Source: CAZECE01 sp964510525
GTDB lineage: Bacteria; Pseudomonadota; Gammaproteobacteria; Pseudomonadales; JANQJO01
DNA length: 58,777 nt
Assembly: GCA_964510525.1 (NCBI GenBank)
Contig: CAZECE010000089.1
Location: 1 to 58,777 of the forward strand
Reading direction: 5' to 3'
Shown here: positions 43,694 through 52,841 of the stretch, one piece after another
How the letters are laid out: the number at the start of each line of letters is the position of its first letter
Position numbering within the stretch: the first letter of the stretch is position 1
Position numbers and translations under genes: made by a program
Notes under the pieces: model-generated
Databases searched by the model: none
What the model saw: the letters and a program-made list of their open reading frames with translations, nothing else
What the model was told of the DNA's origin: nothing

Positions 43694-45565
43694 TTATGGG
43701 GTTGTTGGGCCTGCGCTAGGGCCTGATGCATTGCCTGGTGTATTGCCTGAGGTATGACCACTTTGACTGGCCTCTGGCATCGAGATCGGCGGCGTCACAC
43801 GAATGACTTCTTCTAACGTGGTAAAACCTTGGGCGACCTTTTGTGCACCACTGACTCGCAACGGGTGCATACCTTCGGCGTACGCTTGCCGGGTTAACTC
43901 TTGTAGAGGCGCTTTATCGGTTACCATGGCTTGCACTGTATCACTGAAGCCCATAATTTCATACACGCCAATTCGTCCCAGATACCCCGTATCTCGACAT
44001 TCCAAACACCCCTTGGGACGAAATACTCGTTTTGGTAACTGGCTTTTCCAAGGCGCCGTCAGCATCTTCCATATGTGAGGCCCAATACGATCTTCTTGTT
44101 TGCAATGCGGGCACAAGGTTCTCACCAAGCGCTGCGCCATAATACCCAACACCGTAGCACTGATCAGATAACTCGGCACGCCCAAATCCAACAAGCGGGT
44201 CACGCCAGAAGGCGCATCGTTGGTATGCAATGTCGATATCACCAAATGGCCGGTCAGGGCCGCTTGAATCGCCATCTCGGCGGTTTCCAAATCTCGAATC
44301 TCACCCACCATGATGATGTCCGGGTCCTGACGCAACAACGAACGGATACCTGACGCAAACGTCAAATCCACACTGCCTTGAATTTGCACCTGATTAAAAC
44401 TGGGTTCGACCATTTCAATCGGATCTTCAAGACTGCACACGTTGCTTTCTGGCGTCGCTAATTGTTTTAACGTCGAATACAGGGTCGTGGTCTTACCAGA
44501 TCCGGTTGGGCCCGTCACCAACACAATGCCGTTTGGTTTATTGGTCATTCCCTGCCATTTTTGATGCTCTTCTCGAGAAAAGCCCAGCTCATTGAACGAG
44601 CGCACCAACACGTCCGGGTCAAAAATACGCATCACCATTTTTTCACCAAACGCCGTCGGCAACGTCGACAGTCGTAACTCAACTTCATTGCCTTGAGGCG
44701 TTTTGGTTTTCAAGCGACCATCCTGCGGTCGGCGTTTTTCCGCGACATTCATGCGCCCGAGAATTTTAATACGACTGGTCACGGCCGCCATGACCACGGC
44801 AGGCAGTGAGTACACGTCATGCAATACGCCGTCGATCCGAAAGCGCACATTGCCCAGTTCACGTCGCGGCTCTAAATGGATGTCACTGGCGCGTTGATCA
44901 AAGGCGTACTGCAACAACCAATCCACAATGTTCACAATGTGTTGGTCATTGGCATCGGCGGATTTTAACTGGCCAATTTCAAGCAATTGCTCAAAGTTGG
45001 TCACACCTGAAAGATTTTGACCCGCACTCCCGCCGACAGCACCACTGACGGATTTTGCTAAGTTGTAAAACTCAATACGGTACCGATGAATGTCCGCTGG
45101 GCTGGCAAACACACGAGTAAAAACTTTGTCTCTTAAGGTTTGAGATAACCCTGTTTCCCAATCGGAGTAAAACGGTTGATCAGTCGCTAGCACCACTTCA
45201 TCTTGAGTGGCTTCGACACATAAAATAAAGTGGCGCTCGGCGAAAGCATACGACATGGTTTGCGTGACGCTGGCAACATCTATTTTTAAAGGGTCAATAT
45301 GAAACAGCGGCAAGGACGCCTTTTTAGCCATCCAATCACTCAACACTTCAATCGTTAACTCTTGTTCAGGCTGTAATGCGTTTTTCAATTGGTAGTGCGC
45401 CACAATCTGCAGGGCGTGCCACTCCAATTGCTCTTTGGCCCGACCAGCCGAGGTCAACAAATTTGCACTTTCACGATCAATGAGGCCATCTTTAATCAGC
45501 TCATCGACAACCCATCGGATATCAACCATCGTACTGCTGGCAAAATTTGATTTAATTCCTGTCAT
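43694..45565 (-). CDS. GspE/PulE/PilB-type secretion ATPase
   Basis: This is a type II secretion/type IV pilus assembly ATPase. An N-terminal MshEN-like domain (about 60-180) is followed by ASDIHLEP, Walker A GPTGSGKTTTLYS, the Asp box DPDIIMVGEIRDLETAEMA, the His box TGHLVISTLHTNDAPSG and the tetracysteine zinc motif CPHC...CLEC. The C-terminus is a Gly/Ser/Thr/Pro tail. MshEN domains bind c-di-GMP in related ATPases. The start at 45565 has AGGTGG 7 bases upstream; an ATG at 45640 is possible but lacks a ribosome site. No pilin or Gsp partner is adjacent, and it appears to be in an operon with glnE. Confidence 0.9.
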   Translation of the reverse strand: MTGIKSNFASSTMVDIRWVVDELIKDGLIDRESANLLTSAGRAKEQLEWHALQIVAHYQLKNALQPEQELTIEVLSDWMAKKASLPLFHIDPLKIDVASVTQTMSYAFAERHFILCVEATQDEVVLATDQPFYSDWETGLSQTLRDKVFTRVFASPADIHRYRIEFYNLAKSVSGAVGGSAGQNLSGVTNFEQLLEIGQLKSADANDQHIVNIVDWLLQYAFDQRASDIHLEPRRELGNVRFRIDGVLHDVYSLPAVVMAAVTSRIKILGRMNVAEKRRPQDGRLKTKTPQGNEVELRLSTLPTAFGEKMVMRIFDPDVLVRSFNELGFSREEHQKWQGMTNKPNGIVLVTGPTGSGKTTTLYSTLKQLATPESNVCSLEDPIEMVEPSFNQVQIQGSVDLTFASGIRSLLRQDPDIIMVGEIRDLETAEMAIQAALTGHLVISTLHTNDAPSGVTRLLDLGVPSYLISATVLGIMAQRLVRTLCPHCKQEDRIGPHIWKMLTAPWKSQLPKRVFRPKGCLECRDTGYLGRIGVYEIMGFSDTVQAMVTDKAPLQELTRQAYAEGMHPLRVSGAQKVAQGFTTLEEVIRVTPPISMPEASQSGHTSGNTPGNASGPSAGPTTP

Positions 45566-45873
45566 CCTCGACCCACCTGATGTCTTATCAAGACACATCT
45601 GCAAAAGCAATTTGCCATCATTTGTATCCGATACACTCATGCGTATTAGAGACCATCATGCTTATTGGAAAGAATAACGCACGACTTCTCTTTGCTTAGT
45701 ATCTATATCAGTATGGCCTTGATCGAACATTTATCGAGCGACAGAGTCCGATTAAATCCAGATTAAATGCTTAATCACAAACATTGGCTCAAGCACGTCT
45801 CAAAAGTATCTCAACAGCCTCCAAGAGGCCTATCACAGCAAGGCTTTCACATCACGGCTTTCAGAGTACTGCC

Positions 45874-45950
45874 ATCAAAGTACTATTATCAAAGTACAGC
45901 TACGCCACATCAAAGTACAGCTACGTTACATCAAAGTACTGCTACGCCAC
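45874..45950. repeat. 21-bp direct repeats upstream of putA
   Basis: Three full units beginning ATCAAAGTAC at 45888, 45909 and 45930 and a partial at 45874-45887. The full units differ at three or fewer positions and recur every 21 bp, two helical turns, so all copies face the same side of the DNA. The array ends 67 bp before the putA ATG. Confidence 0.9.
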
Positions 45951-45962
45951 TTGCTGAAAATA

Positions 45963-45997
45963 GCGTAAGGCTTACAAAGGCTTGCAAAGCCTTACGC
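45963..45997 (+). promoter_or_regulatory. Leader hairpin before putA
   Basis: GCGTAAGGCTT (45963-45973) pairs perfectly with AAGCCTTACGC (45987-45997), 11 bp, with a 13-base loop that itself contains AAGGCTT. It ends 20 bases before the putA ATG. There is no T-run after it, so it is not an ordinary terminator; an operator or an mRNA structure controlling translation is plausible. Confidence 0.7.
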
Positions 45998-46017
45998 ATC
46001 CACCTAATGTTGATCAC

Positions 46018-49000
46018 ATGGGAGCACTGGGTCAGACGTCAATTAAAGTACACCAACCATTACATAAAGCCATCTATGATGCCTACACAATGGCAGAAGA
46101 GGCGTGCGTGGAAGCCTTGCTTCCCTACCAGACAATCACCCTGGAACAAAAAAAACACATTCGAAAACTGATTACAGCGCAACTCGACAAGATCAAACAC
46201 CACCGCCCGAACGACAACACTCTGGCTCAGTTGTTTGAGCAGTACCGCTTGGACACCGAAGAAGGGGTCGCCTTGATGTGTCTGGCCGAAGCCTTTATTC
46301 GCATACCCGACACAGAAACCGCAGAAGCCCTGATTGAAGACATCAGCCAACGCGGTCAATGGCAACTGAAACAACACAATAACCTACTAAAAAACGCCTC
46401 CTCTTTAGGCCTCATGCTCACAGGCAAAGTGTTTAAAACCGCCCCAGACAAACAAACCAATGTGTTCAAACAGGCGTTACGGAAAATGAGCGGCCCCATT
46501 GCCTTGAACCTGATCAACCAAGCCATTAACGCACTGGGCAGCCAATTTATTTATGCCTCCGATATAGACAGCGCCTGCAAAAAAGCCCAACAAGACACAC
46601 AGGTTTCACACATCAGTTTTGATTTGTTAGGCGAAGCCGCTCAAACAACGCAGCAAGCCAAAGCCTATCAAGACGCCTACTTCCAAGCCCTACCCCGTTT
46701 GCGGCAACACTTTCATCACCAGCTGAACACCCCTTCCCACGAAAATTCAAGCCAAATCGGCATGCCCAGTCTGTCGATTAAACTCTCATCCTTTACCCCA
46801 AGATTTGACCCTCACCAAAAAGGCGCGTTAAAAAAACTGACCTCTGTTGTGACTGATCTTGCGATTTGCGCGCGTGACAATGGGGTGCGGCTGGTGATTG
46901 ATGCGGAAGAAAGCCATCACCTAGAGCCAACTCTGCATTTATTTAAAACACTCTACAGCCTGCCAGAGTTGAAAAGCTGGCCTGAAGTGGGCCTGGCGGT
47001 GCAATCTTATCAAACCCGCGCCTTACCCACCCTAAAATGGCTGACGACCTTAGCCAAGGAAAAACACGCTCGCATTCCCATTCGATTAGTAAAAGGCGCT
47101 TATTGGGATGCTGAAATCAAAGCCGCGCAACAATACGGGCTCTCACATTACCCCGTCTTTACTCACAAAGAACACACCGACTTGTCCTATTTGTGCTGTG
47201 GCCAATATCTGTTAATGCACCCGAACCAATTTTCACCTTTATTTGCATCACATAATCTTCACACCCTCACCTCTTTGGCCTTCAAAGCCCGCGAACTAAA
47301 ACACCGTCACCTTGGCTTCCAAAGGCTGCATGGCATGGGAGACACTATTTTTGCGCAACTGCATGAGGATTTTCCAGACATTCCGCAAAGCCTTTATGCG
47401 CCTGTCGGAGACCAGCAAGCTCTATTGCCTTATTTGATTCGACGCTTATTAGAAAATGGCGCCAACACCTCTTTTTTAAACCGCTTTCATTGCCCTGAGA
47501 CGCCTATCGAAGACTTGCTTTCGGACCCTGAGATGGTCGCAACCCCTAAGATCATCGCAAAGAAAAACCCCGGCCCTGATCAGCACATTCCACGCCCCAG
47601 TATTCCACGCCCCAGTATGGCTTTAGACGCCTCCCGGAAGCAATCCAGCGCCATCAACTTGTACAACGAATCGGTCCTCACTCAATGCCTTCAGCAGTTA
47701 CAGCCGTTATATGAAAAATTCCATGCCGGCAACGACCAAGATCAACTGGTCCGAAACCCCGCTACCCTGAAAGCGATTGGATCGCATCATATGACCTCCG
47801 CCCAAGACATTACTCAGGCCATAAATACTGCCCATCATTTTTTTCACCACCATTGGAAATACACCACCCCAGAAGAACGCGCTCAACTCCTAGAAAAAGT
47901 GGCGTTGATCATCGAAGCCGAAAAACTGGAATTGCTGAGTTTATTAATTCGGGAAGGCGGTAAAACTCTGGTAAATGCCCAGCAAGAGATCCGAGAAGCC
48001 ATCGATTTTTGTCGTTATTATGCGGCTGAAAGCACTCGATTACAGTCCGCTCCGCACAGCTTACCCAGCTATACCGGTGAACTGAACGAACTGAGTCACC
48101 GCCCCTATGGGGTGTTTGTTTGCATCAGTCCATGGAATTTTCCACTGGCCATTCTGGTAGGACAAGTCACGGCCGCCTTAGCAGCGGGCAATTGCGTGAT
48201 TGCCAAACCCGCCACCTTAGGCGAATTAACCGCTCGCTGTGTTGAAAAAATCTTTATTAAAGCCGGCTTTCCAGAAGGCAGCGTCGCCTTCACACCGTGC
48301 CCGTCTCGCATCTTTGCGACGGTCGCCCTGAATCACCCGAAGATTGCCGGCGTTTGCTTTACCGGCTCGACCGCCAGTGGCCACCAAATCAATCACCAGC
48401 TCGCGGAACGCACGGGGCCATTCATCCAGTTTATTGCCGAAACGGGTGGCGCCAATGCGATGGTCGTAGACAGCACTGCGCTGATCGAACAAGTGACCCA
48501 AGACATCCTGACCTCGGCGTTTGACAGCGCAGGCCAACGGTGTTCGGCGTTGCGCATTTTACTGGTTCAAGAAGAAATTGCCCAACCCATGATAGACAAT
48601 CTGATAGGTGCCATGGCAACACTTACGGTCGGTAATCCAGAGGATCCTGAAACCGATGTCGGCCCAGTTATCAGCATTAAAGCGAAAGAAAGGCTGCAAG
48701 CACACATCAACAAATGTGAAACACACCCGTTAGCCCACACCCTTTACCAAACACCGTTAGCGGAAACCCTAACCCCAGGTCATTTTATCCCACCTACCTT
48801 GATTGACATTCAAAGTTTCGACGTCGTCAAAGACGAAGTCTTTGGGCCCGTGTTACACGTCATGCGTTATGACAAAAAAGACTTACCCAAACGCCTCAAG
48901 GAGCTCAATAAACTGGGTTTTGGGTTAACCCTGGGGATACACACTCGAATCCAGCAGAAAGCCGAACAAATAGCGAATGCCATTGATGCCGGCAACACCT

Positions 49001-49215
49001 ACATCAATCGCAACATGATAGGCGCCATAGTGGGCGCACAGCCTTTTGGAGGTATTCAGCTTTCGGGTACCGGCAGCAAATCCGGCGGCCCTTACACGCT
49101 GCTCAACTTCACCTATCAAAAAACGGTGGCTCGAAACTTGACGGCCATCGGCGGTAATGTCACTCTTTTAACCCATACTGATAAAAATAAACCGGACGTT
49201 CAAAACACCACATAA
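46018..49215 (+). CDS. putA: Bifunctional proline dehydrogenase/glutamate-semialdehyde dehydrogenase
   Basis: PutA oxidises proline to glutamate in two steps with FAD and NAD+. The PRODH barrel includes IPIRLVKGAYWDAEIKAAQ and a Arg-rich C-terminus (YLIRRLLENGANTSF). The P5C dehydrogenase half has WNFPLAILVGQVTAALAAGN, FIAETGGANAMVVD with the general-base Glu, and C842 in FDSAGQRCSALR. At 1066 residues it is the shorter PutA class without the N-terminal ribbon-helix-helix DNA-binding domain, so it cannot repress its own gene the way E. coli PutA does. The linker has a duplicated IPRPS. The ATG at 46018 is preferred to a TTG at 45982 inside the leader hairpin. argA follows after 5 bp. Confidence 0.95.
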   Translation: MGALGQTSIKVHQPLHKAIYDAYTMAEEACVEALLPYQTITLEQKKHIRKLITAQLDKIKHHRPNDNTLAQLFEQYRLDTEEGVALMCLAEAFIRIPDTETAEALIEDISQRGQWQLKQHNNLLKNASSLGLMLTGKVFKTAPDKQTNVFKQALRKMSGPIALNLINQAINALGSQFIYASDIDSACKKAQQDTQVSHISFDLLGEAAQTTQQAKAYQDAYFQALPRLRQHFHHQLNTPSHENSSQIGMPSLSIKLSSFTPRFDPHQKGALKKLTSVVTDLAICARDNGVRLVIDAEESHHLEPTLHLFKTLYSLPELKSWPEVGLAVQSYQTRALPTLKWLTTLAKEKHARIPIRLVKGAYWDAEIKAAQQYGLSHYPVFTHKEHTDLSYLCCGQYLLMHPNQFSPLFASHNLHTLTSLAFKARELKHRHLGFQRLHGMGDTIFAQLHEDFPDIPQSLYAPVGDQQALLPYLIRRLLENGANTSFLNRFHCPETPIEDLLSDPEMVATPKIIAKKNPGPDQHIPRPSIPRPSMALDASRKQSSAINLYNESVLTQCLQQLQPLYEKFHAGNDQDQLVRNPATLKAIGSHHMTSAQDITQAINTAHHFFHHHWKYTTPEERAQLLEKVALIIEAEKLELLSLLIREGGKTLVNAQQEIREAIDFCRYYAAESTRLQSAPHSLPSYTGELNELSHRPYGVFVCISPWNFPLAILVGQVTAALAAGNCVIAKPATLGELTARCVEKIFIKAGFPEGSVAFTPCPSRIFATVALNHPKIAGVCFTGSTASGHQINHQLAERTGPFIQFIAETGGANAMVVDSTALIEQVTQDILTSAFDSAGQRCSALRILLVQEEIAQPMIDNLIGAMATLTVGNPEDPETDVGPVISIKAKERLQAHINKCETHPLAHTLYQTPLAETLTPGHFIPPTLIDIQSFDVVKDEVFGPVLHVMRYDKKDLPKRLKELNKLGFGLTLGIHTRIQQKAEQIANAIDAGNTYINRNMIGAIVGAQPFGGIQLSGTGSKSGGPYTLLNFTYQKTVARNLTAIGGNVTLLTHTDKNKPDVQNTT
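47587..47616. repeat. 15-bp in-frame duplication in putA
   Basis: ATTCCACGCCCCAGT occurs twice without a gap (47587-47601 and 47602-47616) and encodes IPRPS-IPRPS in the linker between the two catalytic domains. Confidence 0.92.
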
Positions 49216-49220
49216 CGCTC

Positions 49221-50501
49221 ATGACACTCACTTCCTCGGATCACTTTACACATTGGTTTCGCTCGGTCGCCCCCTATGTGCGCAGCCATCGAGGCAAACG
49301 CTGTGTTTTACTGATTCCAGAGACCCTATTCGATCCCAATCAAAAACAAACCCTCACCACCCTGACGCATGACTTAGCGATTCTGCACAGCTTGGGTCTA
49401 GAGCTGATCATCACGTTCAGTCTTGCGCCTTTGATTCCGGATTTTGAAACGCCGAGACCGGTCGATATCCATTCGCCCGACCTGACTCATCGGGTGGCCG
49501 AACGCAGTACCCAGTTGCAAGCCTTGTTGTCGATGAACTTACCGCATTCGCCCATGCAAGGCGCGCAATTGCAAGTATGCTCAGGCAACTGGGTGACCGC
49601 ACAACCCTATGGCATTCATCAAGGCATCAATTTTGGCGCCCTCGGCAAGGTGCGTAAAATTGCTCAGGCGCAGATTGATCAGCAGCTCCAACACCAAGCG
49701 GTAATACTGATCCCCCCACTCGGCAATGCGCCCACGGGTGAGTGCTTTGGGTTAGCCGCGGGCGATCTGGCCACGCAACTGGCCACGACGTTATCCGCGG
49801 ACAAATTGATTTTGTTCTCCACGCAAGCGCCCCTGAAACAAACAGACGGTACTTTGATCCGGGACACCCAGCCAGAGCACCTAAACACCGCGCAGTTAAC
49901 CGAATCCACCCAATCACTAGCCGAAGGGGCCTGTTATGCCGTTACCGCTGGCGTTGATCGATGTCATATCATCGACCCATCGATTAATGGCAGCTTGTTT
50001 CAAGAGCTGTTCAGTCGCGAAGGCTCAGGCACATTAATCAGCGCACAAGCCTTTGAGTCGATTCGTGCCGCCCGCAGCAACGACATCACCGATATTATGT
50101 CGTTGACTCAACCGTTAGAAGCCAGTGGGGCCATCTTACACCGCTCGCAACAACTGTTGACGGAAGACATCCATCATTTCTATGTCATCGAACGGGACCA
50201 AAGCATTATTGCCTGCGCCGCGCTGTACCCGTATCCGGAACAGCAAAAAGCCGAAATTGCCTGCATTGCCGTGGCGGCCGATTACCAAAAAGCTCACCGA
50301 GGCGAGCGTTTGCTGGCATACTTGGAAAAACAAGCCCGCCATGAAGGCCTTAAAACGCTGTTCGTTTTAACCACGCAATCCCAACATTGGTTTCAGCAAC
50401 AAGGCTTTACCACCCATTCAACTGACATCTTGCCCCCTGCTCGTCTCAAGACGTACAAAGACACCAAACGAAATTCGTTGGTATTGACCAAAATGTTATA
50501 A
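49221..50501 (+). CDS. argA: N-acetylglutamate synthase ArgA
   Basis: ArgA acetylates glutamate, the first step of arginine synthesis. The N-terminal amino-acid-kinase-like regulatory domain (FTHWFRSVAPYVRSHRGKRC, LEL IITFSLAP, INFGALGKVRKI) is followed by a GNAT acetyltransferase domain (about 290-426) with ACIAVAADYQKAHRGERLL and TTQSQHWFQQQGF. The length (426 residues) is normal. It lies 5 bp downstream of putA, so proline-derived glutamate and its acetylation would be co-expressed. Confidence 0.94.
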   Translation: MTLTSSDHFTHWFRSVAPYVRSHRGKRCVLLIPETLFDPNQKQTLTTLTHDLAILHSLGLELIITFSLAPLIPDFETPRPVDIHSPDLTHRVAERSTQLQALLSMNLPHSPMQGAQLQVCSGNWVTAQPYGIHQGINFGALGKVRKIAQAQIDQQLQHQAVILIPPLGNAPTGECFGLAAGDLATQLATTLSADKLILFSTQAPLKQTDGTLIRDTQPEHLNTAQLTESTQSLAEGACYAVTAGVDRCHIIDPSINGSLFQELFSREGSGTLISAQAFESIRAARSNDITDIMSLTQPLEASGAILHRSQQLLTEDIHHFYVIERDQSIIACAALYPYPEQQKAEIACIAVAADYQKAHRGERLLAYLEKQARHEGLKTLFVLTTQSQHWFQQQGFTTHSTDILPPARLKTYKDTKRNSLVLTKML

Positions 50502-50532
50502 GAAACCTGACCTAACACATTGAGCCACTTTC

Positions 50533-51177
50533 ATGTCCTCTAATATGCCCCATACTCTAGAAAACAAACTTAACATCAGTGATCAAGCAGAACTCGCCAA
50601 AGCGGAGGAGAAAATCAGTAAAAAAAAGGCAAAGCAGCTGTATGATTCTGGGGACATCAACAGAGTCGAGGTGGGGACGTTCCCTGGCTTAGCTTTTATC
50701 CATGGCTATTTATTCGGAGACATCTATCACTTTGCGGGAAAAATCCGCGACGTTAACATCGCCAAAGGTAACTTCCGCTTTGCGCCTTTGATGTATCTCG
50801 AACAAGCCCTTGCTCATATTGATCGCATGCCGCAAAGCAACTTTGATCAAATCATAGAAAAATACGTTGAGATGAACATCGCCCACCCCTTTCGTGAAGG
50901 CAATGGCCGCGCCACGCGTATTTGGCTGGATTTAATAATCAAACAAGAACTCAAGCAAGCCATTGATTGGAACGCGATAGACAAAGACGAGTACTTTTCA
51001 GCGATGGAGCGCAGTGTCGTAAAAGATATTGAGATTAAACACCTGCTGAAACAAGCCCTAACCGACCTCAGCGAGCCTCAATCCAACCAACTCAATGAAC
51101 GAGCGCTCTTTATGAGAAGCCTGGATGTTAGCTATTATTATGAAGGGTATAACGAATTCAAAACAGAAGATCTGTGA
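50533..51177 (+). CDS. Class III Fic-domain adenylyltransferase
   Basis: The Fic motif HPFREGNGRATR is intact at about residues 118-129, with the catalytic His. The closest family by eye is the Neisseria NmFic type: YLFGDIYHFAGKIRDVNIAKG and KYVEMNIAHPF are nearly the same pattern. The C-terminus carries the class III self-inhibitory helix with S200-x-x-x-E204-G205 (SYYYEGY), so no separate antitoxin is needed. Class III Fic enzymes AMPylate targets such as DNA gyrase and are released by oligomer changes. It sits 31 bp after argA. Confidence 0.9.
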   Translation: MSSNMPHTLENKLNISDQAELAKAEEKISKKKAKQLYDSGDINRVEVGTFPGLAFIHGYLFGDIYHFAGKIRDVNIAKGNFRFAPLMYLEQALAHIDRMPQSNFDQIIEKYVEMNIAHPFREGNGRATRIWLDLIIKQELKQAIDWNAIDKDEYFSAMERSVVKDIEIKHLLKQALTDLSEPQSNQLNERALFMRSLDVSYYYEGYNEFKTEDL

Positions 51178-51189
51178 TTGCACATCTCA

Positions 51190-52713
51190 TCAAACATTCA
51201 AATACGCGGCCAACTCTTTTTCAAATAGCCCTTGATCCAAAACCAGTTTGTTATGTTGCACTTGGATTTTGCCAACGAAGCGGCTGGTAAATAAATCCAC
51301 TCGTTGCGTCACGCCGCGTTCACCTTGGTGAATAAACGCCTGAAATTTTTTGATATTTTCACTGCCACTTTTTTTACTGTCACTTGCGACACCGTCACTT
51401 GCAACACCATCTGAAGCACCTGCGAAAACAACAAGCTGCTTGTTCTCTCGATCATAGTGAATGGATACCCGGTTCTCTTGCTTGCTTAATTCATTATAAA
51501 TATTCGCAGCCTCATAAAACGACGTAATGCGCGCATGGCTTGCATCATCGAGTCGCATTTCATCCAAGCTCGGTGGGCTGATCGTTGTTTCAGGAATATC
51601 ATTGATTCGAAAGACCACAACGGTTCGTTTGGCGTGCTCGGGAAACGCCAAAGCCGAGCTTCTCTGATTAACGGATTCAACATAATCCACCCAACTTTTA
51701 GTACAAGGCCCGCTGGTTGAATCATCCAGTTGGCGCGTGTTTGGCTGCTGATGGTGCTTGATAGGTTGATTGTACTTAATAGGTTGATAGTGCTTGATAG
51801 GCTGATGCTGAATCGGCGCCAGCGCCACCAGCCCGGAATTGCCATGCAACACACACTCACCCTGTGCGTTTTTATGGTTTTGATTGATAAGATACCAAGC
51901 CCCTTTTCTGGCTGGCACATGAACCTCTGCGCTGACATCCCCCACGCTGCGATAAGCGCCTTTTTTGGTGTTGGAATCAACATGACCGGTTGCCAACATC
52001 AGCATGTCCGTTGGTGCGGTGTTTTGTTCCAAAATTGAAAAGCCCAAATAATCAAAATGCCCACTATCAAGTGGTCTGCCCGCAAATTTATCCTGATGAA
52101 AGTAAAGCGGTGCTTTTTCGATTCTAACAGCGGGTTCACCCTCCAAGTTGGGGGGAATTTTAAGGTTGTGTGCATCAGAGGAAAGCAGCACTTCAGTAGA
52201 ATAGCGACCTTTGGGTAAGTTCTCTGCGATGTCTTGGACCAACGCATCCGTGCTTGCTGATGAAAAGTGCGGGTTATGATGAGGTACCCAGGTGGAAGTG
52301 CCATTTATTTGTTTCGGTTGATAAAAATAGACCTTGGACGTGTTACCCCCGTGATCAATGCTAAAAAACACCTTGAACGTAAATTGCTTCGCTTGATCGT
52401 GATACCCCTCAACCGTCGGGCTTTCACCAACCGCCTCGAACAAAGACAACAAGGCCGATTGCGAGGCTTGAGACAGAAAGCCGGTCTCCTGATGCCCTGC
52501 CGCAACACCGTGTTCGGAAATTTTTTGCAGCCGATCAAAGCGGGTAGACACCCCGTTGTCTCTCATAGCCCTCGGCTGTGACAACAGGATCTTGTTCGCA
52601 AAGGGCGTATTACGGTCGACAGGCACCGGTTTCAGCGGCTCCTTTGCTCGTTGTATTAATAAAGATAACGAGGACAATCGCGAAGACGAATGTATTGGAA
52701 AAAATTTAAACAT
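51190..52713 (-). CDS. Hypothetical protein with repetitive central linker
   Basis: A protein of 507 residues that is not recognised. The N-terminal 300 residues look globular and beta-rich. A linker has tandem QPIKH/QPIKYN units (about residue 300) and, further on, SDGVASDGVASD. The last 60 residues are again folded (VGKIQVQHNKLVLDQGLFEK). No membrane segments are present. The start MFKFFPIHSSSRLSSLSLLI has no acidic residue before position 25. The ATG at 52713 has GAGA 8 bases upstream; longer starts up to a GTG at 52794 are possible. Its setting beside Fic and OTU-like genes suggests an effector-type protein, without direct evidence. Confidence 0.6.
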   Translation of the reverse strand: MFKFFPIHSSSRLSSLSLLIQRAKEPLKPVPVDRNTPFANKILLSQPRAMRDNGVSTRFDRLQKISEHGVAAGHQETGFLSQASQSALLSLFEAVGESPTVEGYHDQAKQFTFKVFFSIDHGGNTSKVYFYQPKQINGTSTWVPHHNPHFSSASTDALVQDIAENLPKGRYSTEVLLSSDAHNLKIPPNLEGEPAVRIEKAPLYFHQDKFAGRPLDSGHFDYLGFSILEQNTAPTDMLMLATGHVDSNTKKGAYRSVGDVSAEVHVPARKGAWYLINQNHKNAQGECVLHGNSGLVALAPIQHQPIKHYQPIKYNQPIKHHQQPNTRQLDDSTSGPCTKSWVDYVESVNQRSSALAFPEHAKRTVVVFRINDIPETTISPPSLDEMRLDDASHARITSFYEAANIYNELSKQENRVSIHYDRENKQLVVFAGASDGVASDGVASDSKKSGSENIKKFQAFIHQGERGVTQRVDLFTSRFVGKIQVQHNKLVLDQGLFEKELAAYLNV

Positions 52714-52841
52714 TTTGAATCTCGGGTTATTCTGAATCTTAAAATAGAGTGCCGAGTTAGAGTACATAACAAGCATTTGACGGATCAAGACCACCTAAGT
52801 AATGTACCCCCTCAGATTTCCATGAAAATAAGAGAAAGGCC

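Noticed and set aside
45874..45950. Possible CRISPR array
   Set aside because: The repeats are directly tandem with no spacers, and no cas genes are present.
45767..46171. Plus-strand frame with QSTATPH repeats before putA
   Set aside because: It is a translation of the 21-bp leader repeats and runs into putA in another frame.
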